A stretch of DNA of 64,000 nucleotides from Progne subis subis (taxonomy: Eukaryota; Chordata; Aves; Passeriformes; Hirundinidae), in the NCBI GenBank assembly GCA_022316685.1, contig JAKJHU010000075.1:1612001-1676000 (forward strand), read 5' to 3'. The notes under the pieces are model-generated. The model had not been told where the DNA came from and ran no database searches. It saw only the letters and a list, made by a program, of their open reading frames with translations. Within the stretch, counting starts at the first letter, position 1; each line of letters begins with the position of its first letter. Position numbers and translations under genes: made by a program. Below, in pieces: positions 60,455 to 64,000 of this stretch.

Positions 60455-61010
60455 ATGAACAGTCTCAAATACTGTCAAACAGGAAAGGTCCCACAAGGGA
60501 ACCCGTCATGACAGGACTGTAGAATAGGCACAGATGGCAAAAAAGAAGGCATTAATACCAGGACTAACTGGAACTGAATGTTTGGAATTAACATACTGGG
60601 CAAAATTCCACTGTGCAAACTGGGAAAAGCGCTCACAGCAACAACAGGAATGTGCCAGGCCTGGTGAAGCAGATCAAGGTAACTACCTGGACAAAAGCTC
60701 CCACCAAGGCAAACTGTGAGCAAGGAAGTATCTTACACACATGCCATCCCAAGACAGGTGAGAACAGCACCCATACCTTATGGATGCTCAGGACTTGGAC
60801 TGTATAAAAGTGGTACAAGAACATGGGAATCCCCACCAGACAGACCAGGATGAAGAAGGTCCAGCAGGACACCACAGGATTCCATGTGGTGGTGATATTT
60901 TTGCTTAGTCTCTCTCTCTCACACTCTTTCTCTTTCTGCCCCTTCTCTTCTATCTCTCTACTTGACATTTACTGTTCCCATATTAGTTCAGGCAGAGATA
61001 ACACAATAAC
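60455..61010 (+). mobile_element. possible LTR with TATA box (sense)
   Basis: A TGTATAAAAG box at 60801-60810 is followed about 100 bp on by a CT-rich block (TCTCTCTCTCTCACAC to CTTCTATCTCTCTAC, 60909-60960) and an ACAATAACC segment. This order resembles the U3-R-U5 layout of avian ERVL-like LTRs. I could not find TG/CA ends with a duplication, so element type and ends remain uncertain. Confidence 0.3.
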
Positions 61011-64000
61011 CAGATCCTAAAAGACAGCAAGCCAAAAACCAATCAAGAAACTATATGCAGCATTCCAACAACACTGTGTTTGCCATGTCCTCCAGGAAGC
61101 AGCAGTGCAAATCCCAGGTGCCACAGGTGGAGGCCCTCCACCTTTCTTATTTCAGATACGGTGTCTGTGAGATTGTGCTTTGTGGGCCACCACAGCAGTG
61201 AGGAGCTGGAAGCAGGACCAAATTTGGAGCAGAGGAGCAGAACAGCAAAAGGGAGTAGCACAGCTTGTAGGATATAGACGTGGAGGAAGAGCCTCCCCTA
61301 AAGGAGCAAAAGGCACAGGATGGCAGCAGGCTGCTTGGTTTGGATAAAGGGAGGGTAGGCCAGGGTATGCAGGAGCACAGCTGCACACGGCAGCGCTGAA
61401 TGCCTCCGAACGTTTCCCATTCCATTTCCCAGCTGTGCCATGGCAAGCGATGACAGGTAGGTCCCAAGTTCAGAACCCCATGACCAAATACAAACTACAG
61501 GAATTATTACTACTTATTAAAGTTGCTGCATGCCTGATGACTCCTGGGTTTTCGGTGTGTGTTTTGGGTTGTGTTAAGGGCACAGCAATCCATGGAATGA
61601 GTTGAAGGCCATGGGACTCCCGAAAACAGCTCCTGAAATGAGTCATTTAATTTGAACTAGGATATTGCTGGCATGTTCACCTTAGTTAGCATGTTTATCA
61701 GGATCAAGCCCAATATTCTTTGCTAATACATAGAATTTAGTCCTCTGACAGAGATTTAGGGTATGATTCATCCAATTAAATGGGGATGATTGAACCTGTC
61801 ATTTTTAGTCTTTGATCTTAGTTCTGAATTAAAGTGCAACTGAAAAATATATACAAAAAAAATGTCATAGGGGCTTTGCAACATGTAGTTTTAAAGTTTC
61901 ATGATCAGTGTAGACAGAACAACTAGGTAAGATAAATAGTTTTTCTTCTCTTTTTAGATTTCTAAGCTATTTCTGATGCTGAAGAAAAAAAAACATTTTT
62001 CTACTGAAAATACAATAGCCAGCTGCCAAGGCTGATTCTCTGAAGTCCACTGCATGAATTTTACTAACTCCCTAGTTAATATGAACTAATCTGTAATTGA
62101 ACTGAATATCCTAGATCTCTAGAACTCAGGCTTGAGTTATCCCTAAAAGTGAGAAGAAGAAACATAAAGATCATAGAGACATTAAGTGAAATATTTTTCT
62201 CATTAATAAGATGTACAAGAAATGTTTCCAATACTGTAAGTCAGTTTTATTTAAAAAATAGAGTCCAAACATTGTTTTTTATAAGGTGCAACATATACAC
62301 TGTTTTCTACAATTAAAAAGAAACAAAACAACAAACAGAGCCAAAGCAAAACTATAGTCATAAATATAGTGTCATTCAAACATGGAATCACTGAGTCTTC
62401 CGTAACATTGTTTTTCTGCTTCTTCAAAGCATAAGAATTAATAATTAGCATCACTGGGACAGCCAAAGAGTCTGTCTAATATCATCCATTTCTGTACTTT
62501 ATTATTAAACTTTCCAGTACAGATTGCTTCAAGTACACATCAGAAGCTGAATGTAACTTAACACAGTTCATGCAAAACAAAGGTACATACTGGACCTCCA
62601 TCATTCAAAGATTTTTATTCCACTGTTTAGTTTAGTTGGGCATTTTTTGAAGGCCAGCTGCTTGAAGGACTGAACTGAGGTTGCATAAAGTCAGCAGCAT
62701 ATACTAAAATACTCATGTAACTCAGATTGATAATGCTACGTGACTATCTTGAGCTCTACAAATTCAAATAAATAGGGCCGAGATCTATGCCTCTTGGAGT
62801 CTATTCAGTACCTTCTGAGACAAATTTTAGAATACAGATGGAAAACAGTGTCTGATAATGGGCTTGCTATGGGGAAATAAATTAAATCATTACATCATAA
62901 CTGCATTTTTTGAGATAAGCATGTTATTAATTTATATTAAGGGTGCTCCCTTTCAGACACCAGTGTGAAAAGCAATAAAGGCTGTAGCACAGAGGAAGTT
63001 TTCTAATTAGCAAAGTCTGTCCTGTTTCAATGTCCCTCCATGTCATTCTAGCACTAGCCTCAGCCCTGATGATAGCAGCAAGCAGCTGAAGTTAGCCATG
63101 AGTGTGCCATTCCTGCTACCAGATAGCAGCCCCTGCTCTGAAGGGTTTAACATCCTTTGAACAGACACCAGAACAAGGAGCAGCACTACATGGTTACATG
63201 TCCAAAGGTTTTCCCCTTGACCCCTTAGGTGTTTAAAGCTTTCCATCTAGAAAGGAATGTGTTTGATAGAAGAGAGCTGTACACCCATTTACCTGCCTTC
63301 TACTTGGGTGATAGTCCAAGGTCAGACTGCATTCACAATAACTACATAGATCTCAATTCCTTCTGCTGGTGCTCGCTACAAACCACCAGGTTGGTTTTTT
63401 GGATCTTGGTTTTAAGCCCTGAGGGCTCCCCCCAAGTAGCCTAATAAGGCAAGGCAACAAGCTATCACAGGGGTTTCAGTAAATCAGGACTCTGCGCATT
63501 AATGGGAATTAAGCACACAAGTCCACACCTGTGCATAACCACAGACTGACTTTAACCTGATAAGCCAAGTCAATACATATGTGAATTTGTATTCATAGCC
63601 AGATTAACCTCAGTTAGGCAAGTCCATGTCTTTTTCTCAGAAAATTATAGTGTTTTTCAGTGTTAATACACAATATTAGTTCCTGTTAGCAAACATGGAA
63701 AGTAGAACATGGTCATACAGTTTTAATCCAAGAATGAGATTGCTCTCAAAACTCAGTCCTTTTTAGCTTAGTCTACATGCCTTAGATTCTAGAAGTTATG
63801 GGTAGAAACTGACAATTGCATAAGGCCCCACTTGGATTTAGTTACTGGGTATGAAGTGATTTTATGATGGCATCCCTGTTCAAATGAGGGAATCTAGTGT
63901 TTATGAGTGTTGTTGTTGACTTGGTTGGTTTTTTATAAGTTTGGCTGCTGACAGCTCCACAGAAAAATGTAAGAAATAACCATATTATGTTGTATTTCCT
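61011..64000. other. unique AT-rich DNA, no gene seen
   Basis: About 3 kb. The overlapping frames at 61043-61467 on both strands are in moderately GC-rich DNA without a domain. Sequence around 62880-62960 is AT-rich and non-repetitive with several TAAT cores. The window ends in ordinary sequence. Confidence 0.5.

Noticed and set aside
61043..61467. Overlapping frames of 65-106 codons on both strands
   Set aside because: Moderately GC-rich sequence without stop codons; Pro/Ser/Cys-rich translations with no domain.
1..64000. CRISPR arrays, operons, ribosome binding sites, tRNA or rRNA genes
   Set aside because: The sequence is vertebrate nuclear DNA. The regular repeats found are microsatellites or LTR-internal arrays, and no tRNA-like or rRNA-like segment was recognised.

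Overview
The window reads as non-coding vertebrate DNA from a bird, probably a songbird. The evidence is the repeat content: ten recognisable CR1 LINE pieces with the avian 3' end (AGAATCACAGAAT-type on the + strand when antisense), endogenous-retrovirus LTRs of the class II (ERVK-like) and ERVL-like kinds, A-rich CAAA/CAAAA tracts, and an AT-rich background with few CpGs. I found no host protein-coding gene, tRNA or rRNA that I can name. Almost every open frame is short and falls in repeats or unique AT-rich DNA. The stretch is best read as an intergenic region or a long intron.

Layout. 1-5.8 kb: unique DNA with one small CR1 scrap. 5.8-9.2 kb: a long antisense CR1 with endonuclease and reverse-transcriptase remnants. 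9.76-10.8 kb: a second antisense CR1. 10.8-19.0 kb: unique DNA with a probable short antisense LTR at 16.3-16.6 kb. 19.04-20.20 kb: an antisense solo LTR with a perfect 5-bp target duplication and an internal 40-bp tandem repeat. 20.2-27.0 kb: unique DNA. 26.99-30.27 kb: a compact, internally deleted class II endogenous retrovirus on the + strand (LTR, tRNA-Lys-like primer site, broken matrix region, a 433-codon open frame joining capsid/nucleocapsid to the end of integrase, polypurine tract, LTR). 33.4-33.8 kb: an antisense solo LTR with a perfect 6-bp duplication. 35.9-36.7 kb: an antisense ERVL-like LTR. 37.0-37.8, 42.2-42.6 and 47.6-48.1 kb: sense CR1 pieces. 45.67-45.82 kb: a 25-unit hexamer array. 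46.5, 49.6, 53.2 and 56.0 kb: antisense CR1 3' ends. 56.54-56.86 kb: another antisense solo LTR with a perfect 6-bp duplication. 60.1-60.3 kb: a compound TA/GT/GATATAT microsatellite, followed by a possible sense LTR with a TATA box.

Nothing here works as an operon or pathway. The most interesting object is the deleted retrovirus. Its two LTRs differ at roughly 11% of sites by my hand count, yet a 433-codon frame with capsid, zinc-knuckle and integrase-tail segments is still open, although it has no ATG in its first half. Secondary points are the excess of antisense retroelements (which may mean + strand transcription through the region), two isolated CpG-dense patches, and an AT-rich homeodomain/SOX/POU-motif block near 44.4 kb that looks like a conserved enhancer. 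All calls were made by eye without database searches.
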